Assembly: GCA_947500135.1 (NCBI GenBank)
Contig: CANMQX010000003.1
Span: 372,001 to 436,000 of the forward strand
Reading direction: 5' to 3'
Origin: an uncultured Paracoccaceae bacterium
Lineage (GTDB): Bacteria > Pseudomonadota > Alphaproteobacteria > Rhodobacterales > Rhodobacteraceae
Length of the DNA stretch: 64,000 nt
The stretch's first letter is position 1, and each line of letters starts with the position of its first letter. Below are positions 26,614 to 36,619 of this stretch, in pieces. The notes beneath the pieces are model-generated. The model was not told the origin of the DNA, searched no databases, and saw only the letters and a program-made list of their open reading frames with translations. The position numbers and the translations under genes were made by a program.

Positions 26614-27186
26614 TCAGCTTTCTTCGGTGACCTGTTCGGCAGGTTCCGGGCGCGGTTCGCGTGCCGGGCGTCCCACCACATCACGCAATTCATCCAGTTC
26701 GATGAAGTTATCAGCCTGGCGGCGCAGTTCATCCGCGATCATTGGCGGCTGGCTGCGGATGGTCGACACAACCGATACGCGCACGCCTTTACGTTGCAGC
26801 GCTTCGATCAGCGGGCGGAAATCGCCATCGCCGGAAAACAGCACAACATGATCCACATGGGGGGCAAGTTCCATGGCATCGACGGCAAGTTCGATATCCA
26901 TGTTCCCTTTGACCTTACGCCGGCCCATGCTGTCGGTATATTCCTTGGCTGGCTTGGTGACCATGGTGAACCCGTTATAGTGCAGCCAATCGACCAGCGG
27001 GCGAATGGGCGAATATTCGTCATTCTCCAGAAGCGCCGTGTAGTAGAACGCGCGCAGCATCTTGCCGCGGCGCATGAATTCCTGTCGGAGCAACTTGTAA
27101 TCGATGTCAAATCCAAGCGACTTAGCCGCTGCGTATAGGTTTGATCCATCGATGAAGAGCGCCAATCGCTCGTCCCGATAAAACAT
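26614..27186 (-). CDS. NYN domain nuclease (LabA/DUF88 family)
   Basis: A 190-residue protein with a PIN-like NYN domain. Asp13 is in LALFIDGSNLYAAAKSLG, and acidic residues occur in KGNMDIELAVDAMELAPHVD. FSGDGDFRPLIEALQRKG completes the four-acid metal site. The tail after residue 175 is Pro/Glu-rich. Members are predicted RNases for RNA processing or turnover. I use ATG 27186 with an AAGGA site 6 nt upstream; a TTG at 27201 would add five residues. It is divergent from folK. Confidence 0.9.
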   Translation of the reverse strand: MFYRDERLALFIDGSNLYAAAKSLGFDIDYKLLRQEFMRRGKMLRAFYYTALLENDEYSPIRPLVDWLHYNGFTMVTKPAKEYTDSMGRRKVKGNMDIELAVDAMELAPHVDHVVLFSGDGDFRPLIEALQRKGVRVSVVSTIRSQPPMIADELRRQADNFIELDELRDVVGRPAREPRPEPAEQVTEES

Positions 27187-27298
27187 TAAATGTCCTTCCA
27201 ATATAGCCTTGCTGTGGTGTCCGCTTGTGAGTGGTGTGATTTGAGCGCAAGACTAGGGGTTAATGTACGGTTTTCTGGATGCGAGGCAAGTAGGCAAA

Positions 27299-27868
27299 AT
27301 GGGGACGATTGGCCAGTTAGCGCTTATTACATTAGGAAGTAATAATATTTCGCCTTGGGGTGACGCGGCGGAAACTGTCCAAAAAACCATGATTTGCCTG
27401 TCTGGACTGGCCCAAAAGCCCGTCAGGCAAAGCCCGCTTTATGCCACACCTGCTTTTCCGGCAGGCTTTGGCCCCGATTTTGTGAACGCGGCAGTGGCGT
27501 TTGAGACATCGCTTTCGGCCACTGATTTGCTGGAGCGTTTGCATCAGATCGAGGCAGACGCAAATCGCATCCGGACCAAACGTTGGGGACCGCGCTCCCT
27601 TGATCTTGATCTGATTGGGTTTGGCGATCTGATCTGCCCTAATCTGGCAACACAGCGTCACTGGCGCGATCTGGACCCTGATGCACAGACCCGCGAGGTC
27701 CCCGACCAGCTTATCCTGCCGCATCCGCGTGTGCAGGATCGGTCATTCGCACTTGTCCCGCTTGCCGATGTGGCCCCGGACTGGCCACATCCCGTCACCG
27801 GGCAAACCATCCGCGACATGCTGCAGGCCAGACCCACAGCGGAACGGGCCACGGTCGTGCGGCTGTGA
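27299..27868 (+). CDS. folK: 2-amino-4-hydroxy-6-hydroxymethyldihydropteridine diphosphokinase
   Basis: A pterin pyrophosphokinase of folate synthesis, 189 residues from ATG 27299. It has the family opening LALITLGSNN and the RTKRWGPRSLDLDLIGFGD signature with the two magnesium-binding aspartates. LILPHPRVQDRSFALVPLADVAP is the usual C-terminal loop. An in-frame ATG at 27263 with AGGGG upstream would add 12 residues and cannot be excluded. It is divergent from the NYN gene and about 100 nt upstream of rpoZ. Confidence 0.93.
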   Translation: MGTIGQLALITLGSNNISPWGDAAETVQKTMICLSGLAQKPVRQSPLYATPAFPAGFGPDFVNAAVAFETSLSATDLLERLHQIEADANRIRTKRWGPRSLDLDLIGFGDLICPNLATQRHWRDLDPDAQTREVPDQLILPHPRVQDRSFALVPLADVAPDWPHPVTGQTIRDMLQARPTAERATVVRL

Positions 27869-27970
27869 CTTCCGGTGTCTTGCCAATGCCGCTTTCGCCC
27901 TTGCCAATAACCGCCAAACCCCCTAAAGACGCCATTTCTAACTCTGTCAGATTCCCAGTGGAGATCGCCA

Positions 27971-28324
27971 ATGGCCCGCGTCACCGTCGAAGATTGCGTC
28001 GATAAGGTTCCGAACCGGTTTGAGCTTGTCATGCTCGCCGCCCATCGTGCCCGCGAAATTTCTGCCGGTGCCCCGATCACCGTGAACCGTGACAATGACA
28101 AGAACCCTGTCGTGTCCCTGCGTGAAATCGCGGATGAAACACAGCAGGCTGATGATCTGCGCGAGCGGATGATCGAAGCCAACCAGACACAGATCGAAGT
28201 TGATGAACCCGAAGAGGATAGTATGTCCCTTCTTATGGGCGCAGAAACCGACAAACCGGCAGAGGACGACATGTCCGAAGAAAAACTGCTGCGTGCTTTG
28301 ATGGATGCACAAGGGCAACGCTAA
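27971..28324 (+). CDS. rpoZ: RNA polymerase omega subunit
   Basis: A 117-residue omega subunit that assists beta' folding and forms one ppGpp site. [20 protein letters not shown] and [11 protein letters not shown] are diagnostic, with an acidic C-terminal extension usual in alphaproteobacteria. A possible promoter is TTGCCA (27901-27906), 17 nt, TAAAGA (27924-27929). The rsh gene follows 32 nt later, so the ppGpp target subunit and the ppGpp synthetase are made together. Confidence 0.96.
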   Translation: MARVTVEDCVDKVPNRFELVMLAAHRAREISAGAPITVNRDNDKNPVVSLREIADETQQADDLRERMIEANQTQIEVDEPEEDSMSLLMGAETDKPAEDDMSEEKLLRALMDAQGQR

Positions 28325-28356
28325 CGCCAGCCCTACATGGATAGGCGCAGGATCAG

Positions 28357-30516
28357 ATGACGACCGCTGACGAACTGATCAATCTGGTCCGCACCTACAA
28401 TCCCCGCTCGAACGAGGCGCTGTTGCGCGACGCTTATGCCTTTGGTGCAGACATGCATGAAGGGCAATTTCGGCATTCGGGCGAGCCCTATTTCACACAT
28501 CCCGTTGCGGTTGCTGCTATTCTGGCTGAACAGCAGATGGATGACGCGACCCTTGTCACCGCTCTGCTGCATGACACGATTGAGGACACGAAAGCATCGT
28601 TTTCCGAGGTCGAAAAACGGTTCAGCCGCGAAATTGCTGATTTGGTCGACGGGGTCACCAAGCTGACCAATCTGCAACTGAACTCCACCCAGACCAAACA
28701 GGCGGAGAACTTTCGCAAACTGTTCATGGCCACCAGTCGGGATTTGCGGGTGACCCTCGTCAAACTGGCCGACCGGCTGCACAATATGCGCACCATCAAA
28801 TCGATGCGGCCTGAAAAGCAGGTGCAGAAAGCACGCGAAACGATGGATATCTTTGCCCCCCTTGCCGGTCGGATGGGGATGCAATGGATGCGGGACGAAT
28901 TGGAAGATCTGTCATTTCGGGTGATCAACCCTGAAGGGCGCAATTCGATCATCCGGCGGTTTATCACCCTGCAACGCGAAACCGGTGATGTCGTCCAGAA
29001 AATTACCGCCGATATGCGGGTGGAACTGGAAAAGGCGCAAATTCAGGCCGATGTGGTGGGCCGCGCCAAGAAACCCTATTCGATCTGGCGCAAGATGCAG
29101 GAAAAGGATCAGGGGTTCAGCCGCCTTTCTGACATCTATGGCTTTCGGGTGATCTGCGCGACAGAGGCGGATTGCTACCGCATTCTGGGGGCGATCCATC
29201 AGCGCTGGAAATCGGTGCCGGGCCGGTTCAAGGATTATATCAGCCAACCCAAATCGAACGGCTACCGGTCGATCCACACCACTGTCTCAGGCCGCGATGG
29301 CAAACGGGTCGAGGTGCAGATCAGGACCCGCGAAATGCACGAAGTTGCCGAAACCGGGGTGGCCGCGCATTGGTCTTATAAAAACGGGGAACGGGTGGAA
29401 AACCGGTTCGCCGTTGATCCGGTGCATTGGTTGTCGTCCCTGACCGAACGGCTGGACGAAGATCAGGACCACGATGAATTTCTCGAAGCCGTCAAATTGG
29501 AAATGTATACCGATCAGGTGTTTTGCTTCACGCCCAAAGGGGATGTGATCAAACTGCCGCGCGGGGCGACGCCAATTGATTTCGCCTATGCGATCCACAC
29601 ACGCATCGGGTCGGCCTGTGTGGGCGCCAAGGTGGACGGGTTGCGGGTGCCGCTTTGGACGCGGCTGAAAAACGGGCAATCGGTGGATATCGTCACCGCC
29701 GAGGGACAGACACCACAGGCGACATGGATCGATATTGCGGTGACCGGGCGGGCGAAAACCGCGATCCGGCGCAGTCTGAAAGACGAAGACCGTGAAAGGT
29801 TCATCCGGCTGGGCCGGGAACTGGCGCGGGTCGCCTTTGAAAACGTGGGCAAATCCGCGACGGTCAAGGCGTTGCGCACGGCGGCCAAGGCGCTTGCGCT
29901 CGAAAACAGCGATGAGATGCTGTACCGGCTTGGCAGTGCAGAGCTGATGGGGCGGGACGTCGTGCGCGCGATCTATCCCGAACTGAAGGACCGGCATGGC
30001 GAAGAGGTGGATCAGAAACGGGCGGTTGTCGGGCTGGGCCCTGATCAGGTGCAACAACGCAGCGCTTGCTGCCAGCCGGTGCCGGGGGAACGGATCCTGG
30101 GGATCACCTTTCGGGGGCAGGGGGTCATGGTCCACGCCATCGATTGCGAAGCGCTGATCGATTATGAGGATCAGCCGGAACGCTGGATCGACCTGCAATG
30201 GCACGAAGGCACGCATAGCGCGGTCAACACCGTCACCTTTGATGCGACCATCACAAATGATGCAGGTGTGCTTGGGCGGATCTGCACATTGATTGGCGAA
30301 CAGAACGCCAATATCTCGGATCTGCGATTCATTGACCGCAAACCGGACTATTATAGGTTGCTGATTGATGTTGATCTGCGGGACGCAGAACATCTGCACC
30401 GGGTGATGACGGCGCTTGAGGCGGAAAGCAACGTGTCATCAATCGCACGGTATCGGGACCCCGGTCTCGCCAGTACGGGAAGGAAGAGTAGTTTTGGTGT
30501 TCAAACGCAGGGATAG
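28357..30516 (+). CDS. Bifunctional (p)ppGpp synthetase/hydrolase (RelA/SpoT)
   Basis: A 719-residue Rel/Spo homologue. The HD hydrolase domain has HPVAVAAILAEQQMD and LLHDTIEDT. The synthetase domain has KDYISQPKSNGYRSIHTTV with the GTP-binding region. The TGS domain (VFCFTPKGDVIKLPRGATP) and C-terminal ACT domain (VNTVTFDATITNDAGVLGRIC) are complete. An intact HD motif and synthetase predict both activities, as in the single Rsh of most alphaproteobacteria. The 3' end overlaps the DUF2062 gene. Confidence 0.96.
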   Translation: MTTADELINLVRTYNPRSNEALLRDAYAFGADMHEGQFRHSGEPYFTHPVAVAAILAEQQMDDATLVTALLHDTIEDTKASFSEVEKRFSREIADLVDGVTKLTNLQLNSTQTKQAENFRKLFMATSRDLRVTLVKLADRLHNMRTIKSMRPEKQVQKARETMDIFAPLAGRMGMQWMRDELEDLSFRVINPEGRNSIIRRFITLQRETGDVVQKITADMRVELEKAQIQADVVGRAKKPYSIWRKMQEKDQGFSRLSDIYGFRVICATEADCYRILGAIHQRWKSVPGRFKDYISQPKSNGYRSIHTTVSGRDGKRVEVQIRTREMHEVAETGVAAHWSYKNGERVENRFAVDPVHWLSSLTERLDEDQDHDEFLEAVKLEMYTDQVFCFTPKGDVIKLPRGATPIDFAYAIHTRIGSACVGAKVDGLRVPLWTRLKNGQSVDIVTAEGQTPQATWIDIAVTGRAKTAIRRSLKDEDRERFIRLGRELARVAFENVGKSATVKALRTAAKALALENSDEMLYRLGSAELMGRDVVRAIYPELKDRHGEEVDQKRAVVGLGPDQVQQRSACCQPVPGERILGITFRGQGVMVHAIDCEALIDYEDQPERWIDLQWHEGTHSAVNTVTFDATITNDAGVLGRICTLIGEQNANISDLRFIDRKPDYYRLLIDVDLRDAEHLHRVMTALEAESNVSSIARYRDPGLASTGRKSSFGVQTQG

Positions 30517-31135
30517 GCGACCGATCTGGCGGATCGTTGTCGATTTTGTCTATCCTCGCGGCGGTTGGACCAGGGCTGCGCAATACGTCAATCACCGGCT
30601 GCGCCGCTTGCCCGACACCCCCGAAAAAATCTGCCGGGGCATCTGGGCGGGGGTGTTCATCTGCTTCACGCCGTTTTTCGGGTTGCATTTCCTCGGGGCG
30701 TGGCTGATCGCGACCGCGGTACGGGGCAATGTGCTGGCCGCATTGATGGCAACCTTCTTTGGCAACCCGCTGACCTTCCCGGCAATCGGCTACAGCGCGA
30801 TCAGCATTGGGTCATGGGTGCTGGGCCTGCCCGAAGGGTCGCATGCCCGTCTGGGACAAAAATTCATCGATGCGGGCTACGATCTGTCGCATAATTTCAA
30901 GGCGATCTTTACCCCTGCAAAGGCCGACTGGCACGGGCTGGCGGTGTTCTATGACCAGGTTTTCCTGCCCTATCTGATCGGGGGCATCGTGCCGGGGCTG
31001 CTGACGGCCACCTGCCTCTATTACCTGTCATTCCCGCTGATCTCGGCCTATCAGAAACGCCGGAAAAAAGCGTTGCGCGCAAAGCTTGACCAACTCAAGA
31101 AAAAGGCGTCACCTGCCGATGACGCCGGTCAGTGA
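30494..31135 (+). CDS. DUF2062 membrane protein
   Basis: About 213 residues from TTG 30494 (GGAAGGA 9 nt upstream; GTG 30497 is an alternative). Family traits are [10 protein letters not shown] at the start and the [15 protein letters not shown] hydrophobic helix. [18 protein letters not shown] follows, then a late membrane pair ([20 protein letters not shown]) and a Lys/Arg-rich tail. The function is unknown. In Rhodobacteraceae it commonly sits between rsh and pdxJ. It overlaps rsh by 23 nt. Confidence 0.85.
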   Translation: MVFKRRDRRPIWRIVVDFVYPRGGWTRAAQYVNHRLRRLPDTPEKICRGIWAGVFICFTPFFGLHFLGAWLIATAVRGNVLAALMATFFGNPLTFPAIGYSAISIGSWVLGLPEGSHARLGQKFIDAGYDLSHNFKAIFTPAKADWHGLAVFYDQVFLPYLIGGIVPGLLTATCLYYLSFPLISAYQKRRKKALRAKLDQLKKKASPADDAGQ

Positions 31136-31154
31136 CCTAGCAAAGGAAACGGTT

Positions 31155-31898
31155 ATGACAAACAAGCTGCGCCTTGGTGTGAATATCGATCATGTGGCAA
31201 CGGTCCGCAATGCGCGCGGCGGTGCCGTGCCTGATCCGGTGCGCGCGGCGATCATGGCCGAAGAGGCGGGCGCAGACGGGATCACCGCCCACCTGCGCGA
31301 GGACCGGCGGCATATATCCGACACCGATATCGAAGGGTTGATGGACGCGCTTAACGGCCCGCTGAATTTCGAAATGGCGGCCACCGTCGAAATGCAGCAG
31401 ATCGCCCTGCGGCATAAACCTCATGCAGTCTGCATCGTCCCGGAAAAGCGGGAAGAACGCACAACCGAAGGCGGACTGGAAGTCGCGCGCGAAGAAAATG
31501 CACTGGCCCATTATATCGCCCCCCTACGCGATGCGGGTTGCCGGGTGTCGATCTTCATCGCCGCCGATCAACGCCAAATTGAAGCCGCGCATCGGATCGG
31601 GGCAGAGGTGATCGAACTGCACACCGGCGCCTATTGCGACGCGCATGCCGAAGGACGGTTCGACGAACGGGACGAAGAACTTGCAAAACTCACCGACATG
31701 GCCGGTTTCGCCCGTGATCTGGGGTTAGAGGTGCATGCAGGTCACGGGCTGACTTATGATTGCGTCAGTCCCATTGCCGCCCTGCCGCAGGTGATGGAAC
31801 TCAATATCGGGCATTTCCTGATTGGCGAGGCGATTTTTCGGGGTCTCACCCCCGCCATCGCAGAAATGCGGCGGATCATGGACACAGCGCGGGGGTAA
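31155..31898 (+). CDS. pdxJ: Pyridoxine 5'-phosphate synthase
   Basis: A 247-residue TIM-barrel enzyme that condenses 3-amino-2-oxopropyl phosphate with DXP to pyridoxine phosphate. Family signatures are [30 protein letters not shown], and [11 protein letters not shown]. The closing [19 protein letters not shown] phosphate loop is intact. I use ATG 31155 with AGGAAA upstream; an ATG at 31086 inside DUF2062 would give a non-homologous extension. Confidence 0.96.
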   Translation: MTNKLRLGVNIDHVATVRNARGGAVPDPVRAAIMAEEAGADGITAHLREDRRHISDTDIEGLMDALNGPLNFEMAATVEMQQIALRHKPHAVCIVPEKREERTTEGGLEVAREENALAHYIAPLRDAGCRVSIFIAADQRQIEAAHRIGAEVIELHTGAYCDAHAEGRFDERDEELAKLTDMAGFARDLGLEVHAGHGLTYDCVSPIAALPQVMELNIGHFLIGEAIFRGLTPAIAEMRRIMDTARG

Positions 31899-31901
31899 AG
31901 T

Positions 31902-32525
31902 TTGGAAATTCTCATCCTCTTGATCGCTTGGATGGTTGGCGGCGGCAGCCCCGGCCCTGCGACGCTGGCCATTGCGGGCACGGCCATGCAACGGGGGCGG
32001 GCCGCCGGTCTGGCCGTGGCTGGCGGGATCGTCACCGGCTCTGCCTGCTGGGGTATCGCCGCAGCACTGGGGATGAGCGCGCTGATGCTGACCCATGTTT
32101 GGGCATTCACGATCCTGCGTTATGTTGGGGCGCTGTTCCTGATTTATCTGGGCTACAAAGCGTTACGCGCGGCATGGAAAAGTGGTGACAGCGCCGTGGC
32201 GACGGGGCTGACGGATGCAAGCCTGCGCCGCCTTTGGGCCAAAGGCGCGCTGATCCACCTGACCAACCCCAAGGCCATCCTTGGCTGGGGGGCTGTCTTT
32301 GCGGTCGCTGTCCCAGCCAATGCGCCACCCGCCCAGATATGGCAGACTTTCGCCATGCTTCTGACTGCGTCCTGCATCGTCTTCTTTGGCTACGGTGTTC
32401 TTTTTTCTTCGGCCCGGATGATCCGCGCCTACACACGGGCGCGGCGGTGGTTCGAGGCGACATTTGGCATCCTCTTCGGCGCGGCTGGGCTGACCCTGCT
32501 TTTCACACGGGGCCATGCCCAATGA
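31902..32525 (+). CDS. LysE family translocator
   Basis: A 207-residue RhtB/LysE-type exporter with six hydrophobic segments. It carries GGGSPGPATLAIAGTAMQRG at the first helix and HLTNPKAILGWGAVFAVAVP as the NPK motif. The start is TTG 31902, three nt after pdxJ with a GGGGG site; there is no better start nearby. It opens a three-gene segment (LysE, deaminase, Dabb) that separates pdxJ from acpS, which I usually expect to be adjacent. Confidence 0.88.
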   Translation: MEILILLIAWMVGGGSPGPATLAIAGTAMQRGRAAGLAVAGGIVTGSACWGIAAALGMSALMLTHVWAFTILRYVGALFLIYLGYKALRAAWKSGDSAVATGLTDASLRRLWAKGALIHLTNPKAILGWGAVFAVAVPANAPPAQIWQTFAMLLTASCIVFFGYGVLFSSARMIRAYTRARRWFEATFGILFGAAGLTLLFTRGHAQ

Positions 32526-32992
32526 TCACACCAACCGGTGCCGAACGCGCGGCCATGCGCGAAGTGACAGATCACGCCTGCGCGCTCGCCGCCGATGGGC
32601 ACGATATTGTCTTCACAGCAGCCATTGTCAAAGACGGGCAGGTCATCGCCACCGCCCGGAATGAAGTGGGTGATACTGATGATGTCAGCCGTCACGCGGA
32701 AGTTGTGGTCATCGGCAAGGCCGCGAAACTGACCGGCAGCCGCGACCTGTCCGGCACGACGCTGATCGCCTCTTGCCAACCGTGTGAGATGTGTCTGTCC
32801 ACCATGCGCTGGGCGCAGATTGACCGGGTGATCTTTGCCGCCCAGCAGGCGAATACCAGTGACGCCTTTTTCCGCTTTCCCAAACTGACCATCAGGGACT
32901 TTCACGCCGCCTGTGACGGGGCGTTTGACTGGCATGGCGGGCTGGACGAAGACAGGGTCGCGCATATCTACCAGCCAAGGGGTAGATCATGA
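32522..32992 (+). CDS. Nucleoside/cytosine deaminase family protein
   Basis: A 156-residue zinc deaminase. The zinc motif is HAE at residues 58-60 (SRHAEVVVIG) with the catalytic Glu60, and the two Cys ligands are in SCQPCEMC (Cys88, Cys91). The length and the MRWAQIDRVIFAAQ segment fit guanine deaminase/tRNA-adenosine deaminase-like enzymes. The substrate is unresolved. It overlaps LysE by 4 nt and the Dabb gene by 4 nt, so all three are translationally coupled. Confidence 0.87.
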   Translation: MITPTGAERAAMREVTDHACALAADGHDIVFTAAIVKDGQVIATARNEVGDTDDVSRHAEVVVIGKAAKLTGSRDLSGTTLIASCQPCEMCLSTMRWAQIDRVIFAAQQANTSDAFFRFPKLTIRDFHAACDGAFDWHGGLDEDRVAHIYQPRGRS

Positions 32993-33300
32993 TCCGCCAC
33001 ATCGTTCTTTTGGCTTTGCCCGATGACCATGATACCGCCGAACTGGCACAGATCATGGATCAGCTTGCCGCCCTTGTCGGCCATCTGCCCGGCTTCACCG
33101 GGTTCGAACACGGGCCAAACCGCGATTTTGAGGATAAATCGGCACAATATCCATACGGCTTTATCGGGACTTTCACCGACACGGACGCCCTGAACAGCTA
33201 TGCGGGTGACGCAAGGCACAGCGCGCTTGGCGCACGGCTCGTGGCGCTGTGTAACGGCGGTGCAGATGGCATCATGGTCATCGATCTGGAAACGACATGA
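32989..33300 (+). CDS. Dabb family (dimeric alpha/beta barrel) protein
   Basis: A 103-residue stress-responsive A/B-barrel protein. [46 protein letters not shown], and [20 protein letters not shown] with the conserved H-x-P/H-xx-L style ending match the family. Members form small dimeric barrels, sometimes with enzymatic roles on polyketide or phenolic substrates. It overlaps the deaminase by 4 nt and precedes acpS by 19 nt. Confidence 0.85.
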   Translation: MIRHIVLLALPDDHDTAELAQIMDQLAALVGHLPGFTGFEHGPNRDFEDKSAQYPYGFIGTFTDTDALNSYAGDARHSALGARLVALCNGGADGIMVIDLETT

Positions 33301-33319
33301 CGGTGCAAAGGTGGCATCA

Positions 33320-33721
33320 ATGATCCTCGGCGTCGGCACGGATCTTGCAAATATCGACCGGATCGCAGGCACGCTGGACCGGTTCGGTGACCGGTTCCGC
33401 AACCGGGTGTTCACGGATATCGAACAGGCCAAGGCAGAACGGCGCAAGGATGTGGCAGGCACCTATGCCAAACGCTGGGCCGCCAAAGAAGCCTGTTCCA
33501 AGGCGCTGGGGACCGGGCTGCGCATGGGGATTTCCTGGCGGGATATGGCGGTGTCGAACCTGGCGACCGGGCAGCCGGTCATGGCGGTGACAGGCTGGGC
33601 CAAGGAACGGCTGGACCAGATGACGCCGCCGGGGCACGAAGCGATCATTCACGTAACCTTGACCGATGATCACCCATGGGCACAGGCCTTTGTGGTGATT
33701 GAGGCGCGGCCCATCGCTTGA
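33320..33721 (+). CDS. acpS: Holo-[acyl-carrier-protein] synthase
   Basis: A 133-residue phosphopantetheinyl transferase that activates the acyl carrier protein. Asp8 is in [12 protein letters not shown] and Glu57 in [18 protein letters not shown], the two magnesium ligands. I use ATG 33320, because the frame upstream belongs to the Dabb region. lepB follows after 52 nt, as in many alphaproteobacteria. Confidence 0.95.
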   Translation: MILGVGTDLANIDRIAGTLDRFGDRFRNRVFTDIEQAKAERRKDVAGTYAKRWAAKEACSKALGTGLRMGISWRDMAVSNLATGQPVMAVTGWAKERLDQMTPPGHEAIIHVTLTDDHPWAQAFVVIEARPIA

Positions 33722-33773
33722 CAGGACAGGTCCGCCGCATCATGTAGCCCCAAACCGAACGAAGGATATCATT

Positions 33774-34610
33774 ATGGCCGAAGGAAAAGGCTTCATTGGC
33801 GGCATCGTCGAGACATTCAAGACGATCTTCTGGGCGCTGGTGATTGCCGGGATTTTCCGGACGATCTTCTTTCAGCCATTCTGGATTCCATCGGGCTCCA
33901 TGAAAGACACGCTGCTGATTGGTGACTTCCTGTTCGTGAACAAAATGGCTTATGGCTACTCCTACGCGTCCTGCCCGTCGATCCGTATCCCGCAAGCCGG
34001 GATTGATCTGGGGGCAGAGGATTTCTGCGGCTGGTTCGAAGACAATGACGGACGGTTTTTCGGATCAGAACCCGAACGGGGCGATATCGTCGTCTTCCGG
34101 CACCCTGTGACAGGGCGGGATTTCATCAAACGGCTGATCGGGCTGCCCGGCGACCGGGTACAGATGCAGGATGGACGGCTCTACATCAATGACGAAGCTG
34201 TCGCTGTGGAAGATGACGGGGTATTCGTCGAAACGATGGAACCGCAAGGGCCGCTGGGCCAGCAGCCGCAATGCGCCAATGGGGCGGTGGGGCTTGGGGC
34301 GGCCTGCGAAAAACCACGGCAGATCGAAACCCTGCCCGGCGGAACCAGCCATGCAATCCTGAATATCGGCAACCGGTCAGCCGATAACACCGGCGTCTTT
34401 ACCGTGCCCGCAGGGGAATACTTCTTCATGGGCGACAACCGCGACAATTCCACCGACAGCCGGTTCCCACAGGCGCAGCGCGGCGTTGGCTTTGTTGAAG
34501 CCAAGGACCTCGTCGGGCGGGCCGACCGGGTGATGTTCTCCTCCGCCGGGCGCTCCATGCTTTATTTCTGGACCTGGCGCAGCGACCGGTTCTTCAAGGC
34601 GCTCGATTGA
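33774..34610 (+). CDS. lepB: Signal peptidase I
   Basis: A 278-residue inner-membrane serine protease that removes Sec signal peptides. The membrane anchor covers about residues 18-35. The nucleophile Ser42 is in [14 protein letters not shown], the general base Lys119 is in [12 protein letters not shown], and box E is [20 protein letters not shown] site precedes ATG 33774. The stop overlaps the rnc TTG start by 4 nt. Confidence 0.96.
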   Translation: MAEGKGFIGGIVETFKTIFWALVIAGIFRTIFFQPFWIPSGSMKDTLLIGDFLFVNKMAYGYSYASCPSIRIPQAGIDLGAEDFCGWFEDNDGRFFGSEPERGDIVVFRHPVTGRDFIKRLIGLPGDRVQMQDGRLYINDEAVAVEDDGVFVETMEPQGPLGQQPQCANGAVGLGAACEKPRQIETLPGGTSHAILNIGNRSADNTGVFTVPAGEYFFMGDNRDNSTDSRFPQAQRGVGFVEAKDLVGRADRVMFSSAGRSMLYFWTWRSDRFFKALD

Positions 34611-35287
34611 AGCTATCGAGCGACCTCTCGGCCTTTTCCAGGCGGCTTGGCTATACATTCGATCAGCCGGAATTGCTGCTGCGCGCGGTCACCCATTCGT
34701 CCATCGTCAGCCCGCATCGGGATGATAACCAGCGGCTGGAATTTCTGGGTGACCGGGTGCTTGGGCTGGTCATGTCCGAGGCATTGCTAAAAGCAGACCC
34801 ATCCGCCCCTGAAGGACTGCTTGCCCCACGTTACAACGCACTGGTGCGGCGGGAAGCCTGCGCAGATGTGGCGCGCCAGATCGATCTGGGCGCGGTGCTG
34901 AAACTGGGGCGGTCAGAAATGAAATCCGGCGGCAGGCGGAAAGAGGCGCTGCTGGCCGACGCCATGGAAGCGGTGATCGCCGCGGTCTATCTGGATGGCG
35001 GGTTCCCGGCGGCGCGGAACGTTGTGCTGGCGCAATGGGGGGACCGGGTGCATAATGTGGCGGCTGATGCGCGGGATGCCAAAACAGCCCTGCAGGAATG
35101 GGCGCAGGCGCGCGGCGAAGTGCCCCCGCGCTATACCGAAATTGCGCGCAGCGGCCCGGATCATCAGCCGGTTTTCACCATTCAGGTGCAATTGGCCTCG
35201 GGCGCGTCCGAACAGGCGACAGCTGGGTCAAAACGGCATGCCGAACAGGCGGCGGCCACAGCCCTTTTGCAGAAAGTAAGCGAATGA
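34607..35287 (+). CDS. rnc: Ribonuclease III
   Basis: A 226-residue double-strand-specific RNase for rRNA and mRNA processing. The signature [15 protein letters not shown] (Glu45, Asp49) and the second site [18 protein letters not shown] form the metal centre. The C-terminal dsRNA-binding domain shows [15 protein letters not shown] and [15 protein letters not shown]. The start is TTG 34607, overlapping lepB. era starts inside its stop codon (ATGA). Confidence 0.96.
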   Translation: MKLSSDLSAFSRRLGYTFDQPELLLRAVTHSSIVSPHRDDNQRLEFLGDRVLGLVMSEALLKADPSAPEGLLAPRYNALVRREACADVARQIDLGAVLKLGRSEMKSGGRRKEALLADAMEAVIAAVYLDGGFPAARNVVLAQWGDRVHNVAADARDAKTALQEWAQARGEVPPRYTEIARSGPDHQPVFTIQVQLASGASEQATAGSKRHAEQAAATALLQKVSE

Positions 35288-36201
35288 ATGATGCGGTGAC
35301 AAAGGCCGGATTTGTGGCCCTGATCGGGGAACCAAATGCAGGTAAATCCACGCTGCTGAACCGGATGGTCGGGGCAAAAGTGTCGATCGTGACCCACAAG
35401 GTGCAAACAACCCGAGCGCGGATCCGGGGTGTGGCGATGGAAGGGGCAGCACAGCTGATCTTTATCGACACGCCGGGGCTATTCAAACCACGGCGCAGGC
35501 TGGACCGGGCGATGGTCGCGGCGGCTTGGGGCGGGGCGGCAGATGCGGATGTGGTGGTGCTGATGATCGAGGCGCATCGGGGCATGACCGAAGGGGTCAG
35601 CGCCATTCTGGAAACACTTGCTGAACGGGCAGGCAAAAGCCCCGTGGCACTGGCGATCAACAAGATCGACAAGGTAAAATCAGAGGTGCTGCTGGCGCTG
35701 ACAAAAGACATGAACGAGGCGTATCCTTTTGCCGAAACCTTCATGATCTCAGCCGAACGGGGGCATGGCTGCGACGCCCTGCGCGGCTGGCTGGTGGATC
35801 AGGTGCCAGAAGGTCCGCATCTTTACCCCGAAGACCAGATCGCCGATCTGCCCATGCGGATGATTGCCGCCGAAATGACGCGCGAAAAGCTGACATTGCG
35901 GCTGCATCAGGAACTGCCCTACGAACTGACGGTTGAGACCGAAAGCTGGGAAGAACGCAAAGACGGGACCGCACGGATCGATCAGATCATCTATGTCGCC
36001 CGCGACGGGCATAAGGGGATCGTGCTGGGCAAAGGCGGCGAAACCGTCAAGGCGGTCAGCACCGCCGCCCGGGTCGAGCTTGAGGAATTTCTGGGCCGCC
36101 GGGTGCATCTGTTCTTGCAGGTCAAAGTGCGGCCAAACTGGCTGGAAGAATCCGAACGCTATTCCGAGATGGGTTTGGATTTCAAAGATGGGAATAGCTA
36201 G
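35284..36201 (+). CDS. era: GTPase Era
   Basis: A 305-residue GTPase that binds 16S rRNA and assists 30S maturation. G1 is GEPNAGKS at 15-22, G3 is DTPGLF, and G4 is NKID. The C-terminal KH domain has [19 protein letters not shown] use ATG 35284 (overlaps rnc); the frame upstream lies in rnc. A perfect 25-bp inverted repeat follows the stop. Confidence 0.97.
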   Translation: MNDAVTKAGFVALIGEPNAGKSTLLNRMVGAKVSIVTHKVQTTRARIRGVAMEGAAQLIFIDTPGLFKPRRRLDRAMVAAAWGGAADADVVVLMIEAHRGMTEGVSAILETLAERAGKSPVALAINKIDKVKSEVLLALTKDMNEAYPFAETFMISAERGHGCDALRGWLVDQVPEGPHLYPEDQIADLPMRMIAAEMTREKLTLRLHQELPYELTVETESWEERKDGTARIDQIIYVARDGHKGIVLGKGGETVKAVSTAARVELEEFLGRRVHLFLQVKVRPNWLEESERYSEMGLDFKDGNS

Positions 36202-36207
36202 CCGCGC

Positions 36208-36273
36208 CGTCCCGGGCTTGACCCGGGACCTCGACAAGGCCCGGCGTAGAGGTCCCGGGTCAAGCCCGGGACG
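36208..36273. repeat. GC-rich intergenic inverted repeat (CCCGGGCTTGACCCGGG type)
   Basis: Arms of 25 nt (36208-36232 and 36249-36273) are perfect reverse complements around a 16-nt spacer, and each arm is itself a near palindrome around CCCGGGcttgaCCCGGG. Related units occur at 62964-62982 and 63845-63904. This is a dispersed alphaproteobacterial repeat type. Here it lies between era and the DUF1491 gene and could act as a transcription attenuator. Confidence 0.75.
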
Positions 36274-36282
36274 GGGTTACTA

Positions 36283-36609
36283 ATGAAGCTCACGGCGGAT
36301 ATCTGGGTCTCTGCCTATTTGACGCGGCTGCGGTTGCAGGAAATTCCGGCATTTGTGGTCAAGCGCGGCGACAACACCGCCGGGGCAGTTCTGGTCAAGC
36401 TCAACACGCTGGACGGGCAGGCGCGCTGCTATCAGCGCAGTTTTGATCTGATGACGGGCGACCGGCAATGGATGGTGCTGGCCCAAGGGGAAGAGGCAGA
36501 AGTTGATACCTCCATCGCCAAACAACGCAGCTTTGATCCGGATCTGTGGGTAATTGAGGTCGAGGACAAAGCAGGCCGTCACCTGTTGGATGAACCCGGG
36601 CTTGAATGA
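36283..36609 (+). CDS. DUF1491 family protein
   Basis: A 108-residue cytoplasmic protein of the alphaproteobacterial DUF1491 family. The conserved LTADIWVSAYLTRLRLQEIP opening, the basic/aromatic ARCYQRSFDL patch and DLWVIEVED near the end are visible. The function is unknown. The family is regularly found between era and recO, so a link to RNA processing or repair is possible. ATG 36283 follows the GC-rich repeat by 9 nt with no strong ribosome site. Confidence 0.85.
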   Translation: MKLTADIWVSAYLTRLRLQEIPAFVVKRGDNTAGAVLVKLNTLDGQARCYQRSFDLMTGDRQWMVLAQGEEAEVDTSIAKQRSFDPDLWVIEVEDKAGRHLLDEPGLE

Positions 36610-36619
36610 CTTTTATGCG

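Noticed and set aside
29287-30399. A 370-codon minus-strand frame inside the rsh gene
   Set aside because: It is fully antisense to the synthetase, TGS and ACT domains of Rel/Spo and its translation shows only His/Arg/Pro-rich low-complexity sequence.
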